In this document: positions 50,510 through 58,618 of the stretch, piece after piece
How the letters are laid out: every line of letters begins with the position of its first letter
Numbering within the stretch: position 1 is the stretch's first letter
Translations under genes and position numbers: made by a program
Notes under the pieces: generated by a model
Told to the model about the DNA's origin: nothing
Database searches by the model: none
The model's input: only the letters and a program-made list of their open reading frames with translations
From: Mycolicibacter longobardus
GTDB taxonomy: Bacteria; Actinomycetota; Actinomycetes; Mycobacteriales; Mycobacteriaceae
DNA length: 64,000 nt
NCBI RefSeq assembly: GCF_002102265.1
Contig: NZ_LQPG01000014.1
Span: 62,001-126,000, forward strand
Direction of reading: 5' to 3'

Positions 50510-51589
50510 ATGCCGACGTGGTTGGTATGCGGCTGGGTGGTGGGCCTGCTGACTGCGGGACTCGCGCTCACCGCGATCCGCACAATCGCTCGGTATCGAC
50601 GCAATATGGACGTCAGCGATGACCCGCAGTACGCCGCGGCCCTGAAGAACCTGTCGGAAAGCTCGGTGCGACGCCGCTTCGACCCATTCATCGACATCGA
50701 CTGGGATGCCCCCGAGTACGCCATCACCCCGAATGACCCGCGATGGGTGATGGCCGACGGCCCCTTCGCCTACTCCCCCTGGTATCGCAGCCAGCCGCTG
50801 GACAAGCAGATCGCCATGGGGATGTGGAGGCAGGCCAACATCGCCAAGGTCTCCATGCAGTTCGAGAGCATGTTGATCCGCGGACTGGTCCAGTACGCGT
50901 CCTGGGTGCCCAACGGCTCCCCCGAACATCGCTACTGCATGCACGAGTCCATCGAAGAGTGCAACCACGTCCTGATGTTCCAGGAGCTGGTGAACCGTAT
51001 CGGGTTCGATGTTCCAGGCATGCCGTGGTGGATGCGTCGGCTCTCACCGGTGATGCCGCTGTACGCCGGCCCGTTCCCCAACACGTTCTTCTTCGGCGTG
51101 CTGGCCGGCGAGGTTCCGGTGGACGTCATGCAGACCAACGCGCTGCGCGGCTCGGCCCAGACGCATCCCGTCGTAGCGAAGGTGATGGCCATCCACATCG
51201 CCGAGGAGGCGCGGCACATCTCATTCGCCGACGCCTACCTGCGCAGGCGTGTCCCGAACGTGTGGTGGCTCAACCGGATGTGGATGTCGCTGTACGTGCC
51301 GGTCGTCATGCGGGTGATGGCCAAGCCGATGGTGCTGCCGCCGCGCGCCTTCTTCCGCCGCTTCGATGTGCCGCGTTCGGTACGCAGGCAGCTGCTGACC
51401 GGATCCCCCGAGACCCGACAGATGATGCAGGACACCTTCGCCGATATCCGGATGCTCTGCACCGATATCGGCCTGATGACCCCCGTCGGACGCCTGATGT
51501 GGCGCATCTGCCGAATCGACGGATCCCCATCGCGGTACCGCGGTGAGCCGCAGCGCTCGCGGGTGCCGGGCCAAGTCACCGGCGTCTGA
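50510..51589 (+). CDS. AurF-like membrane-anchored diiron oxygenase
   Basis: A 359-aa protein. An N-terminal membrane anchor (WLVCGWVVGLLTAGLALTAI) is followed by a ferritin-like diiron domain with ligand motifs MHESIEECNHVLMFQ and HIAEEARHISFAD, the E...E-x-x-H / E-x-x-x-H pattern of AurF-type N-oxygenases. Such enzymes oxidise amines to nitro groups or hydroxylate carbons. The ATG at 50510 was preferred to 50501 because GGGAAGG abuts 50501 and is correctly spaced for 50510. A methyltransferase gene begins 31 bases after its stop, so they are likely co-transcribed. Confidence 0.86.
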   Translation: MPTWLVCGWVVGLLTAGLALTAIRTIARYRRNMDVSDDPQYAAALKNLSESSVRRRFDPFIDIDWDAPEYAITPNDPRWVMADGPFAYSPWYRSQPLDKQIAMGMWRQANIAKVSMQFESMLIRGLVQYASWVPNGSPEHRYCMHESIEECNHVLMFQELVNRIGFDVPGMPWWMRRLSPVMPLYAGPFPNTFFFGVLAGEVPVDVMQTNALRGSAQTHPVVAKVMAIHIAEEARHISFADAYLRRRVPNVWWLNRMWMSLYVPVVMRVMAKPMVLPPRAFFRRFDVPRSVRRQLLTGSPETRQMMQDTFADIRMLCTDIGLMTPVGRLMWRICRIDGSPSRYRGEPQRSRVPGQVTGV

Positions 51590-51620
51590 GGCAGCCTCTG
51601 CGCTGTGCCATACTTTCGGT

Positions 51621-52454
51621 ATGGTGCGTTCCCCATCTGAGACCTTGGAAAAAGTCGGCGCCGATCTGGTTTACCGCATCTCGGCGATGCCGCTGTACAA
51701 GAAGGCCTTCAAATACTGGTACCCGTTCATGACCAAGCGGATGGGGCACGACGACGTCGTCTTCCTCAACTGGGGTTACGAGGAGGATCCGCCGCTGGGT
51801 ATCAAGCTCGACGAGGCCGACGAGGCCGACCGCTACTCGATCCAGCTCTACCACCAGACCGCCACCCAGATCGACCTGGCCGGCAAGAAGGTGCTGGAGG
51901 TCAGCTCCGGCCACGGCGGCGGCGCCTCCTTCCTGGCCCGCACCCTCAAACCCGCCTCCTACACCGGCTTGGACTTCAATCCGGACGGCGTGGCCTTCTG
52001 CCAGAAGCGCCACCAGGTGCCCGGCTTGGACTTCGTGCAGGGTGATGCGCTGAACCTGCCGTTCCCGGACAATTCGTTCGATGCGGTGGTCAACGTCGAG
52101 GCCTCCCACATCTACCCCGACTTCGCGCAGTTCGTACGCGAGGTGGGACGGGTGCTGCGCCCGGGCGGGCATTTCCTGCACACCGACTTCCGCGCCAAGG
52201 AGGACATCGAGTCCTGGCAGCAGACCCTGGCCACCCCGCCGCTGCGGCTGGTCAACGAGCGCGACATCAGCCGCGAGGTCGTTCGCGGCCTGGCGGCGAA
52301 CTCGCCGCGCTCCAACGAGCTGATCAACGAACGGATGCCGTTCTTCCTGCGCCGCTTCGCCCGGGAGTTCGCCGTGGTCGAGGGGTCGCTGTTCTACCGC
52401 GACCTGGACCGCGGTGAGATCACCTACCGCATTTTCGACCTCGTCAAGGACTAA
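51621..52454 (+). CDS. SAM methyltransferase of the phthiotriol/glycopeptidolipid type
   Basis: A 277-aa methyltransferase with SAM motif VLEVSSGHGGGASFLAR, LDFNPDGVAF, FVQGDALNLPFPDNSFDAVVNVEASHIYPDF and RPGGHFLHTDF. The start of the domain, VVFLNWGYEEDPPLG, is typical of the mycobacterial family that O-methylates phthiotriol or glycopeptidolipid sugars. It has a close paralogue 2.4 kb downstream. A strong hairpin terminator follows its stop, so it ends the AurF-like transcript. Actual acceptor unknown. Confidence 0.88.
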   Translation: MVRSPSETLEKVGADLVYRISAMPLYKKAFKYWYPFMTKRMGHDDVVFLNWGYEEDPPLGIKLDEADEADRYSIQLYHQTATQIDLAGKKVLEVSSGHGGGASFLARTLKPASYTGLDFNPDGVAFCQKRHQVPGLDFVQGDALNLPFPDNSFDAVVNVEASHIYPDFAQFVREVGRVLRPGGHFLHTDFRAKEDIESWQQTLATPPLRLVNERDISREVVRGLAANSPRSNELINERMPFFLRRFAREFAVVEGSLFYRDLDRGEITYRIFDLVKD

Positions 52455-52466
52455 GGACACCACGTC

Positions 52467-52513
52467 GAAGCGCCGGAGCGAGCCGGGACTCAACCCCGGA
52501 GCTCCGGCGCTTC
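52467..52513 (+). terminator. strong hairpin terminator after the first methyltransferase
   Basis: GAAGCGCCGGAGC (52467-52479) pairs perfectly with GCTCCGGCGCTTC (52501-52513); a smaller CCGGG/CCCGG stem nests in the 21-base loop. Followed by TTTGG. Position just after the methyltransferase stop supports a transcription terminator. Confidence 0.8.
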
Positions 52514-52624
52514 TTTGGTGACCGACGTCCCTTCAGACGACGACGGCAACCGGGTTAGGGTGACGGGCGGTGGCCAGTCGCGGGCCAATCGTGCTCAAAC
52601 CTGACGATCGAGGGGGCTTGCCAG

Positions 52625-53983
52625 ATGGGCCAGAAGGAACTGACGCGTCGGCTTCGTTTTCGCGCCAGCCTGCTCAAGATCGGCACCGACGGGCTGGTCG
52701 GGGTGCTCCGCGACCGAGCGACCGCCTACCGGTACGCCCTCACCGGGCGTGAAACCGCGCCACTGACCGATTTCGACCCGTTCGCTCCCGAGACGATGCG
52801 TGACCCCTATCCGGCATATCGGACACTGTTCAGCGGTCCGAAGGTCTGGTACAGCCGCAAACGTGGCATCTGGATCATTCCGGGCTACGACGAGGTCCGG
52901 CAGGCGTTGCGTGACGACGGCGCGTTGTCCTCGGCGGAGAGCCAGGCCCGCTTCCGGGTCCACCTGCAGACGATGAATGCCACCGACCCGCCGGTGCACA
53001 CCCGGCTGCGCCGCTCGGTCTCCCGGGCCTTCACGCCCCGCGCGATGAAGTCGTGGGAGATCAACATCAACCGCGTCGCCGACGAGCTCGTGGACGCGAT
53101 GATCAAGCGCGGCCGCGTCGAGATCGTGGCCGACCTGGCCAAGCCCCTGCCCAACCGGCTGATCACGATGATGCTGGCGATTCCGCAGGAGGACCGCCAC
53201 CAGTTCCTGGAGTGGGCGGACACCATCAATGAGGCCGCCTTCGCGCCGCTGAATCTGCGCGGCATGGCGCTGAACATGCGTTCCAGTCAGGCCGTCGCCG
53301 CCATGCACCGCAGCCTCGACCCGATGATCAGAACGCGTCGCGCCGCCACCGGCGATGACCTGATCTCGATGCTGGCGGCTCCCAGCGGTGAGGACACGCT
53401 CTCCGACGACGAGGTGTTCTGGACCGCGTCGATGCTGGTCGGCGCCGGCAGCGAGACCACGATGAATCTGATCTCGGGCCTGTTCCTGACGCTGGCACAG
53501 CGCCCGGACGTATACGCGCGGCTGCGCGAGCACCCCGAGCTCATTCCCGCCGCCATCGAAGAGCAGTTGCGCTTCGTCTCCCCGGTCCAGGGGTTCTACC
53601 GGACCGCGACCCGCGACTATCAGGTCGGCGACCACACCATCCCGGCCGGTGCGCGGGTGCTGGTGCTCTACGCGGCGGCCAACCGCGATCCACGGCACTA
53701 CCCGGATCCGGACACGTTCGATCTGGACCGCAATCCGACCGACCACCTCGCGTTCGGCGGCGGCGCGCACTACTGCCTGGGCACACACCTGACCCGCATC
53801 GAAGTCAGCCGGGTGCTGACGCAGTTGATCCCCCGGGTCAAGGAGATCCGGCTGGACGGGGAGCACCGCCATATGGTCAACGCGACGATGCGCGGCCTGG
53901 AGCACCTGCCCGTCGAACTGGTGCTCGCCGACGATGAGGCGAGCCAGGCCGCGGCGCAGTCCGGGTCCACCGGCACCCGATGA
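52625..53983 (+). CDS. cytochrome P450
   Basis: A 452-aa P450. The I-helix motif is VGAGSETTMN, the K-helix ExxR is EEQLRF, PDTFDLDRNPTDHLAFG leads to the haem motif FGGGAHYCLGTHLTR with the cysteine ligand. No membrane anchor, so it needs ferredoxin partners encoded elsewhere. The ATG at 52625 follows GAGGGGG. Its stop overlaps the SDR ATG (ATGA at 53980), so the two are translated together. Substrate unknown. Confidence 0.93.
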   Translation: MGQKELTRRLRFRASLLKIGTDGLVGVLRDRATAYRYALTGRETAPLTDFDPFAPETMRDPYPAYRTLFSGPKVWYSRKRGIWIIPGYDEVRQALRDDGALSSAESQARFRVHLQTMNATDPPVHTRLRRSVSRAFTPRAMKSWEININRVADELVDAMIKRGRVEIVADLAKPLPNRLITMMLAIPQEDRHQFLEWADTINEAAFAPLNLRGMALNMRSSQAVAAMHRSLDPMIRTRRAATGDDLISMLAAPSGEDTLSDDEVFWTASMLVGAGSETTMNLISGLFLTLAQRPDVYARLREHPELIPAAIEEQLRFVSPVQGFYRTATRDYQVGDHTIPAGARVLVLYAAANRDPRHYPDPDTFDLDRNPTDHLAFGGGAHYCLGTHLTRIEVSRVLTQLIPRVKEIRLDGEHRHMVNATMRGLEHLPVELVLADDEASQAAAQSGSTGTR

Positions 53984-54810
53984 GCGCCGAGCCGGTTGCG
54001 CTGGTCACCGGGGCGACGAGTGGGATCGGTGAGGCGACCGCCGATCGGCTGCAGGCCGCCGGTTATCGCGTCTTCGCGGTCGGCCGCAACCCCGAGGCGC
54101 TGCAACGCCTGCAGGCGCGCGGCCTGACCGCCCGCGCCCTGGATGTCACCGACGAGGCGGCGGTGCAGCGCCTCATCGCGGAGATCGAAGCCGACCACTC
54201 TCGCGTCGACGTGCTGGTCAACAGCGCGGGGTTCCCGCTGACGTGTCCGCTCGAACAGCTGGCGCTGGCTGACCTGCGCAGCCTTTTTGAGACCAATGTG
54301 GTTGCAGCGCTTCACTTATCGCAGGCGGTGCTGCCGGGGATGCGCGAGCGCGGGACCGGCGTCATCGTCAACATCGGCAGCACCGGGGGCCGCTTCGCCA
54401 GCCCGGGAGCCGGCGGGTACCACGTGGTCAAGTACGGCATGGAGGCGCTGTCGTTGTCGCTGCGCGCCGAGGTGGCACCGTTCGGGGTGCGGGTGGTGCT
54501 GCTCGACCCGACCGCGGTGCACACCCCGTTCGTGACCTCGCAGCAGGAGGCACAGCCCTGCTACGCCGACGACGACCCCTACGGCGGCTTCAAACGCCGC
54601 TACGCCGACAACACCCGCGAGCTGACCGCCAAGCGCGGGGTGATGATCGAACCCGATGTGGTGGCCCGCGCCGTGGTGCGCGTGGTCCGGGCCCGCAACC
54701 CCCGGCCGCGGTATGTGGTCGGGCTCTCCGGCAAGGCCACCGTGCTCGCCCGGGCGCTGTTGACCGACCGCATGTGGGACCGAATCCTGATGCGCGGACT
54801 GCGCGACTGA
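53980..54810 (+). CDS. short-chain dehydrogenase/reductase
   Basis: A 276-aa SDR with the cofactor motif TGATSGIGEAT, the NAG variant NSAGFPL, the active-site STGGRFASPGAGGYHVVKYGM giving Y and K, and PTAVHTPF. The ATG overlaps the P450 stop. Long C-terminal helix region as in retinol-dehydrogenase-like SDRs. It probably oxidises or reduces the P450 product. Confidence 0.92.
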   Translation: MSAEPVALVTGATSGIGEATADRLQAAGYRVFAVGRNPEALQRLQARGLTARALDVTDEAAVQRLIAEIEADHSRVDVLVNSAGFPLTCPLEQLALADLRSLFETNVVAALHLSQAVLPGMRERGTGVIVNIGSTGGRFASPGAGGYHVVKYGMEALSLSLRAEVAPFGVRVVLLDPTAVHTPFVTSQQEAQPCYADDDPYGGFKRRYADNTRELTAKRGVMIEPDVVARAVVRVVRARNPRPRYVVGLSGKATVLARALLTDRMWDRILMRGLRD

Positions 54811-54871
54811 CGGCTTCGCGGGCCCCGACCCGGTCGCTGACCAGGCATACCGTCCGTGACATACTGCCCCG

Positions 54872-55693
54872 ATGTCCACGATGAACCGCTTGATATTCAA
54901 CCCGGTAGCCCATCGCGTGATGACGACGCCGCTCGTCTACCACCTGCTGTTCACCTCGTTCGTGACCAAGCGGTTCTCGACCCAGACCAAGATGCTCAGC
55001 GGTGACGACTGGTTGTTCCTCAACTACGGCTATGAAGAAGACCCGCCGATGGCGATACCGCTGGAGGCCTCCGACGAGGCCAACCGGTTCTTCATCCAGC
55101 AGTACCACCGCACGGCCGCCCAGGCGGACCTGGCCGGCAAGAAGGTGCTCGAGGTCAGCTGCGGCCACGGCGGCGGCGCGTCGTATGTGGCCCGCACCTT
55201 CAAGCCCGCCTCCTACACCGGTCTCGACCTCAACGAGACCGCGATCGAGTTCTGCCGGCAGCGCCACCAGCTGCCCGGAATGGACTTCGTGCAGGGCGAT
55301 GCCGAGAACCTGCCTTTCGAGGACGGCTCATTCGACGTGGTGTTCCAAGTGGAGGCATCACACCTCTACCCGCACCCGGCACGCTTCTTCGACGGCGCGG
55401 CACGAGTGCTGGCCCCGGGTGGACACTTCCTCTACACCGATTTCCGCCGCCGCAGCGAGCTGGCCCGGTGGGATGCCGAGCTGGCCGACACCGGATTGCG
55501 GCTGGTGGCGCAAGAGGACATCAGCATGGACGTGCTGCGGGGCAACGAGAAGAACCTGGCCCGCAAACAGGACATGATCGCCCACCACGGCGGTCTGGCC
55601 CGTTTCGCCAGCGCAGCCACCGACTGGACCTTCAACGGAGCGCTGAAGAACGGCGAGTTCGTCTACCGGCTGTACCACTTCACCAAGGACTGA
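54872..55693 (+). CDS. SAM methyltransferase, paralogue of 51621-52454
   Basis: A 273-aa protein aligning with the methyltransferase at 51621 across its length: WLFLNYGYEEDPPMAI, KKVLEVSCGHGGGASYVA, FVQGDAENLPFEDGSFDVVFQVEASHLYPHP and HFLYTDF. The first 45 residues differ, as do the C-termini. It follows the SDR by 61 bases, so a P450-SDR-methyltransferase operon is likely. The same phthiotriol/glycopeptidolipid methyltransferase family; acceptor unknown. Confidence 0.9.
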   Translation: MSTMNRLIFNPVAHRVMTTPLVYHLLFTSFVTKRFSTQTKMLSGDDWLFLNYGYEEDPPMAIPLEASDEANRFFIQQYHRTAAQADLAGKKVLEVSCGHGGGASYVARTFKPASYTGLDLNETAIEFCRQRHQLPGMDFVQGDAENLPFEDGSFDVVFQVEASHLYPHPARFFDGAARVLAPGGHFLYTDFRRRSELARWDAELADTGLRLVAQEDISMDVLRGNEKNLARKQDMIAHHGGLARFASAATDWTFNGALKNGEFVYRLYHFTKD

Positions 55694-55721
55694 CCAGCGG
55701 GCGCGACCAGCGCCGAGAAGC

Positions 55722-57407
55722 CTAGAGGCCGCGGGCGCCGAGCCAGTTGTGGATGCGCTCAGCCACCGCCTCCCAGCCCGGCTCGAGCATCATGTTGTGC
55801 CCCATGCCCGGGAAGAACTCTGCCTCGGTGCCGTAGGCACGAGCGGTGGCGCGCACCTCTTTGCGGGTGTGCGCGCCGTCCTCCTCAGCACCGAGCACCA
55901 GCAGCGGCGTCGTCACCCGCTTCGGGTGCGGCAGATTGAGCATCAGGCAGTCAACGCTGACCCGGGCGCTGTCCTCCTGAAGGCGCGCGGCGCATTCCAG
56001 CACGCTGTCCTCGGGAGTCGCCTCGGAGAAGAACTTCTCCCGGGCCAGTGCGGGCGTGTTGATGTAGGGCAGCGCCTTGCCGGTGACCGCCATCTTGATC
56101 GCGTGCCAGGGGTGGTTACGCAGCCAGCGCAGACTCGACCCGTAGTTGCCCTGCGGGGGAATTGACGCCATCAGGACCCCGGCCGGCGCCGGTGAGTCCT
56201 CGAGATACTTCTGCACGATCAACCCGCCCATCGAGTGACCGATCACGACCGGTGCCACCGGCAGCTCGTCGGCAACCGATCGGATGTCCTCGACGTAATC
56301 CTCAACGCTGCAGGTTCGCAACGGCTTGTCGGTGCTACTGGCGCCGTGCCCCCGGAAGCTGACCGCCAGCGCGCGATAACCGTGATCGGCGAAGTATCCG
56401 AGGAAATTCTCGTCCCAGCACCAGGCAGCATGCCAGGCGCCGTGGACGAACAGCAACGGAACCGGATGGGCCTCGCTGACGCAGCCCTTGTCGATCACCT
56501 CAAGCACGACACTGCTCCCCCTGTCCGGCGACCCGGCCTTCGCTGTTTTCGACGATAACCGGATCTTCTCCCGCCCGGTATTGCGTGTCGACAGCGGTGC
56601 GCGCCGCGCCAGCAACGGTAGCAGCGGACCATGTGGAACGACACAGCTGGCGACCACCAGCAGCCGGTTCGCCCAACCCGGCGTCACCCGCCCCTTCCCC
56701 GCGGTCAGGCCGTCGACGGCCGCCCGCGCGACCTGGTCCACCGGCTTCCACATGACCGCGGGCAGGGCCCGTTGGCGTTCCCCCGCAGTGAACCCGGCCG
56801 TGATGTCAATCGGGGTGTCCACCGGCCCCGGGCACAACACGGTGGCGGTGACGCCGGTGCCGTGCAATTCGCTGCGCAAGCTCTCGGTATAGGAGGCCAC
56901 GAAGGCCTTGGCGGCACCGTAGCTGGCTTGGCCGGGCAGCGGGCTGAAGGCGGCGATCGAAGCCACGTTCAGCACTGCCCCCCTGCCGCGCGCCACCATG
57001 CCCGGTAAGAACCGGGTACACAGATCGACCACCGCGGCCACATCCACTTCGACCAGGTTGAGTTGGCGCTCCGGGTCCGCCTCCGCAACCAGCGCCACCG
57101 CGGTCACGCCGGCGTTGTTCACCAGCACGTCGGCCACCAAGCCCAGTTCGACGATCCGGCCGGGCAGCGCGGCTCGGTCGGCCGGATCGGCGAGATCCGT
57201 GGGCAGAACGTGCATGGGCGCCAGCCTCAACTCGCCCAGCTCGTCGGCCAATGCGTGCAGCCGATCCGCTCTGCGCGCCACCAGAACCAGCTGGTGGCCG
57301 CGTCGGGCGAACTCACGTGCCAGTGCCGCACCGATCCCCGACGACGCGCCGGTGATTATTGTCGCGGCCCTGGTGTCGCCCGGTGCCGGTACAGCCACAC
57401 TGCTCAC
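55722..57407 (-). CDS. fused SDR and alpha/beta hydrolase
   Basis: A 561-aa two-domain protein. Residues 1-265 are an SDR: TGASSGIGAALAREFA, VNNAGVTAVA and YGAAKAFVAS with catalytic Y and K. A linker of about 35 residues (RRAPLSTRNTGREKIRLSSK) leads to an alpha/beta hydrolase, with oxyanion VHGAWHAAWCW, nucleophile VIGHSMGGLIVQ and catalytic histidine FPGMGHNMM. The order is opposite to that of mycobacterial EphD, which has hydrolase first. The GTG at 57407 (VSSVAVPAP) was chosen over TTG 57422. It is convergent with the second methyltransferase. Two genes merged by loss of a stop is an alternative. Confidence 0.85.
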   Translation of the reverse strand: MSSVAVPAPGDTRAATIITGASSGIGAALAREFARRGHQLVLVARRADRLHALADELGELRLAPMHVLPTDLADPADRAALPGRIVELGLVADVLVNNAGVTAVALVAEADPERQLNLVEVDVAAVVDLCTRFLPGMVARGRGAVLNVASIAAFSPLPGQASYGAAKAFVASYTESLRSELHGTGVTATVLCPGPVDTPIDITAGFTAGERQRALPAVMWKPVDQVARAAVDGLTAGKGRVTPGWANRLLVVASCVVPHGPLLPLLARRAPLSTRNTGREKIRLSSKTAKAGSPDRGSSVVLEVIDKGCVSEAHPVPLLFVHGAWHAAWCWDENFLGYFADHGYRALAVSFRGHGASSTDKPLRTCSVEDYVEDIRSVADELPVAPVVIGHSMGGLIVQKYLEDSPAPAGVLMASIPPQGNYGSSLRWLRNHPWHAIKMAVTGKALPYINTPALAREKFFSEATPEDSVLECAARLQEDSARVSVDCLMLNLPHPKRVTTPLLVLGAEEDGAHTRKEVRATARAYGTEAEFFPGMGHNMMLEPGWEAVAERIHNWLGARGL

Positions 57408-57502
57408 CCTATCTTCTGGCAAACCCTCACCTCGGCAGGCGCTGGGACGAGTTCCTGTGTACGCTTACGCGGACATGTGTGTGACTTAAATGGGGGAATT
57501 TC

Positions 57503-58570
57503 ATGGCACGCTCCAGTTCGCGGTGGATGACGGCAGGCCTGTTGGCGGGGGGATGCGCCGGCCTGATGGGCATGACGTCGATGCTCGGTGCGGGGTTCGC
57601 CGCCGGTGCGGACACCCTGCTCATCATGGGATCGGCCTTTCAGCCGACGCCCCAGCCTTCATACATCGACCAGGTCATGGCCGATTTCCTCGATCCCCAG
57701 AACCCTTTTGTCGGGCAGCCGACGTTCCCCGGGTACACCCCGGTTCCCGTGACCACGCCGATGAACGATTACGGGCCGGGGTTGACGCAGGGGGTGGCCG
57801 ACCTGCATCAGGCGATCACCTCTCAACTGGCTGACGGCGACAACGTGGTGGTGTGGGGCTACTCGATGAGCGCTGCGGTGGCCACTCAGGAATTGATCAA
57901 CCTGCTGGCGCTGCCCGCCGACCAGCAGCCGGACCCGGACCAGTTGAGCTTCGTGCTGTTGGAAAACCTCGGCAACCCCGACGGCGGATGGTTCAGCCGG
58001 TTCTTCTCGACCTTGCCGGTGACGCCCCCGGACGGCATCTACCACACCGACATTTACACGATCCAGTACAGCGGAGCGACCGACTTCCCGAAGTATGCGA
58101 CGAACCTGCTCGCTGTGGCCAACGCCATGGCCGGCTATGTCTCCCTGCACCCCGCGTTGCTGCCCGGGTGGCCGACGCCGTTCGACCCGAGTTCGATCCA
58201 GGACGCGGTGCAGCTCAATACCTCGGGGGACATCAACACCGACTACTTCCTCATTCCGACGCAGAACCTGCCCCTGCTCGACGGGATCCGATGGATCCCG
58301 CTGTTCGGGCCCGCCATGGCCGACCTGGTTCAGCCCGCGTTGCGGGTGCTCATCGACCTGGGCTACGACCGGACCGGTCCCGCCGACGTCGTCACACCGG
58401 TGTCCTGGGGCGTTCCGACGATCTTCCCGGACGTGGTGGCCCAGAACCTGCAACTCGGTATCGAGCAGGGCTGGATAGCCGCCCAGGTCGCGCTGGGAAT
58501 ACTGCCGGAGAGTGAGCTGCCGGACCTGTACCCGTACCTGCCGGACCTGTCGGGCCTGATCGGCGCGTAG
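57503..58570 (+). CDS. PE-PPE domain serine hydrolase, secreted
   Basis: A 355-aa exported protein. The signal peptide MTAGLLAGGCAGLMGMTSMLGAG is followed by the PE-PPE domain (PF08237-like) known from PE and PPE esterases. The pentapeptide GYSMS, near residue 118 in NVVVWGYSMSAAVATQEL, carries the nucleophile; ADTLLIMGSAFQPTP starts the fold. It lacks a PE or PPE head and so would go through the general secretory route. ATG 57503 follows GGGGGAA. Likely an esterase for envelope lipids. Confidence 0.88.
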   Translation: MARSSSRWMTAGLLAGGCAGLMGMTSMLGAGFAAGADTLLIMGSAFQPTPQPSYIDQVMADFLDPQNPFVGQPTFPGYTPVPVTTPMNDYGPGLTQGVADLHQAITSQLADGDNVVVWGYSMSAAVATQELINLLALPADQQPDPDQLSFVLLENLGNPDGGWFSRFFSTLPVTPPDGIYHTDIYTIQYSGATDFPKYATNLLAVANAMAGYVSLHPALLPGWPTPFDPSSIQDAVQLNTSGDINTDYFLIPTQNLPLLDGIRWIPLFGPAMADLVQPALRVLIDLGYDRTGPADVVTPVSWGVPTIFPDVVAQNLQLGIEQGWIAAQVALGILPESELPDLYPYLPDLSGLIGA

Positions 58571-58581
58571 ATCACACCAGG

Positions 58582-58613
58582 GTCACCCCGGCGAGCAGTA
58601 AGGCCGGGGTGAC
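58582..58613. terminator. bidirectional terminator hairpin between convergent genes
   Basis: GTCACCCCGGC at 58582-58592 pairs perfectly with GCCGGGGTGAC at 58603-58613, an 11-bp stem with a 10-base loop, 11 bases after the PE-PPE-hydrolase stop and just before the end of the next gene on the minus strand. Confidence 0.8.
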
Positions 58614-58618
58614 TTCTG

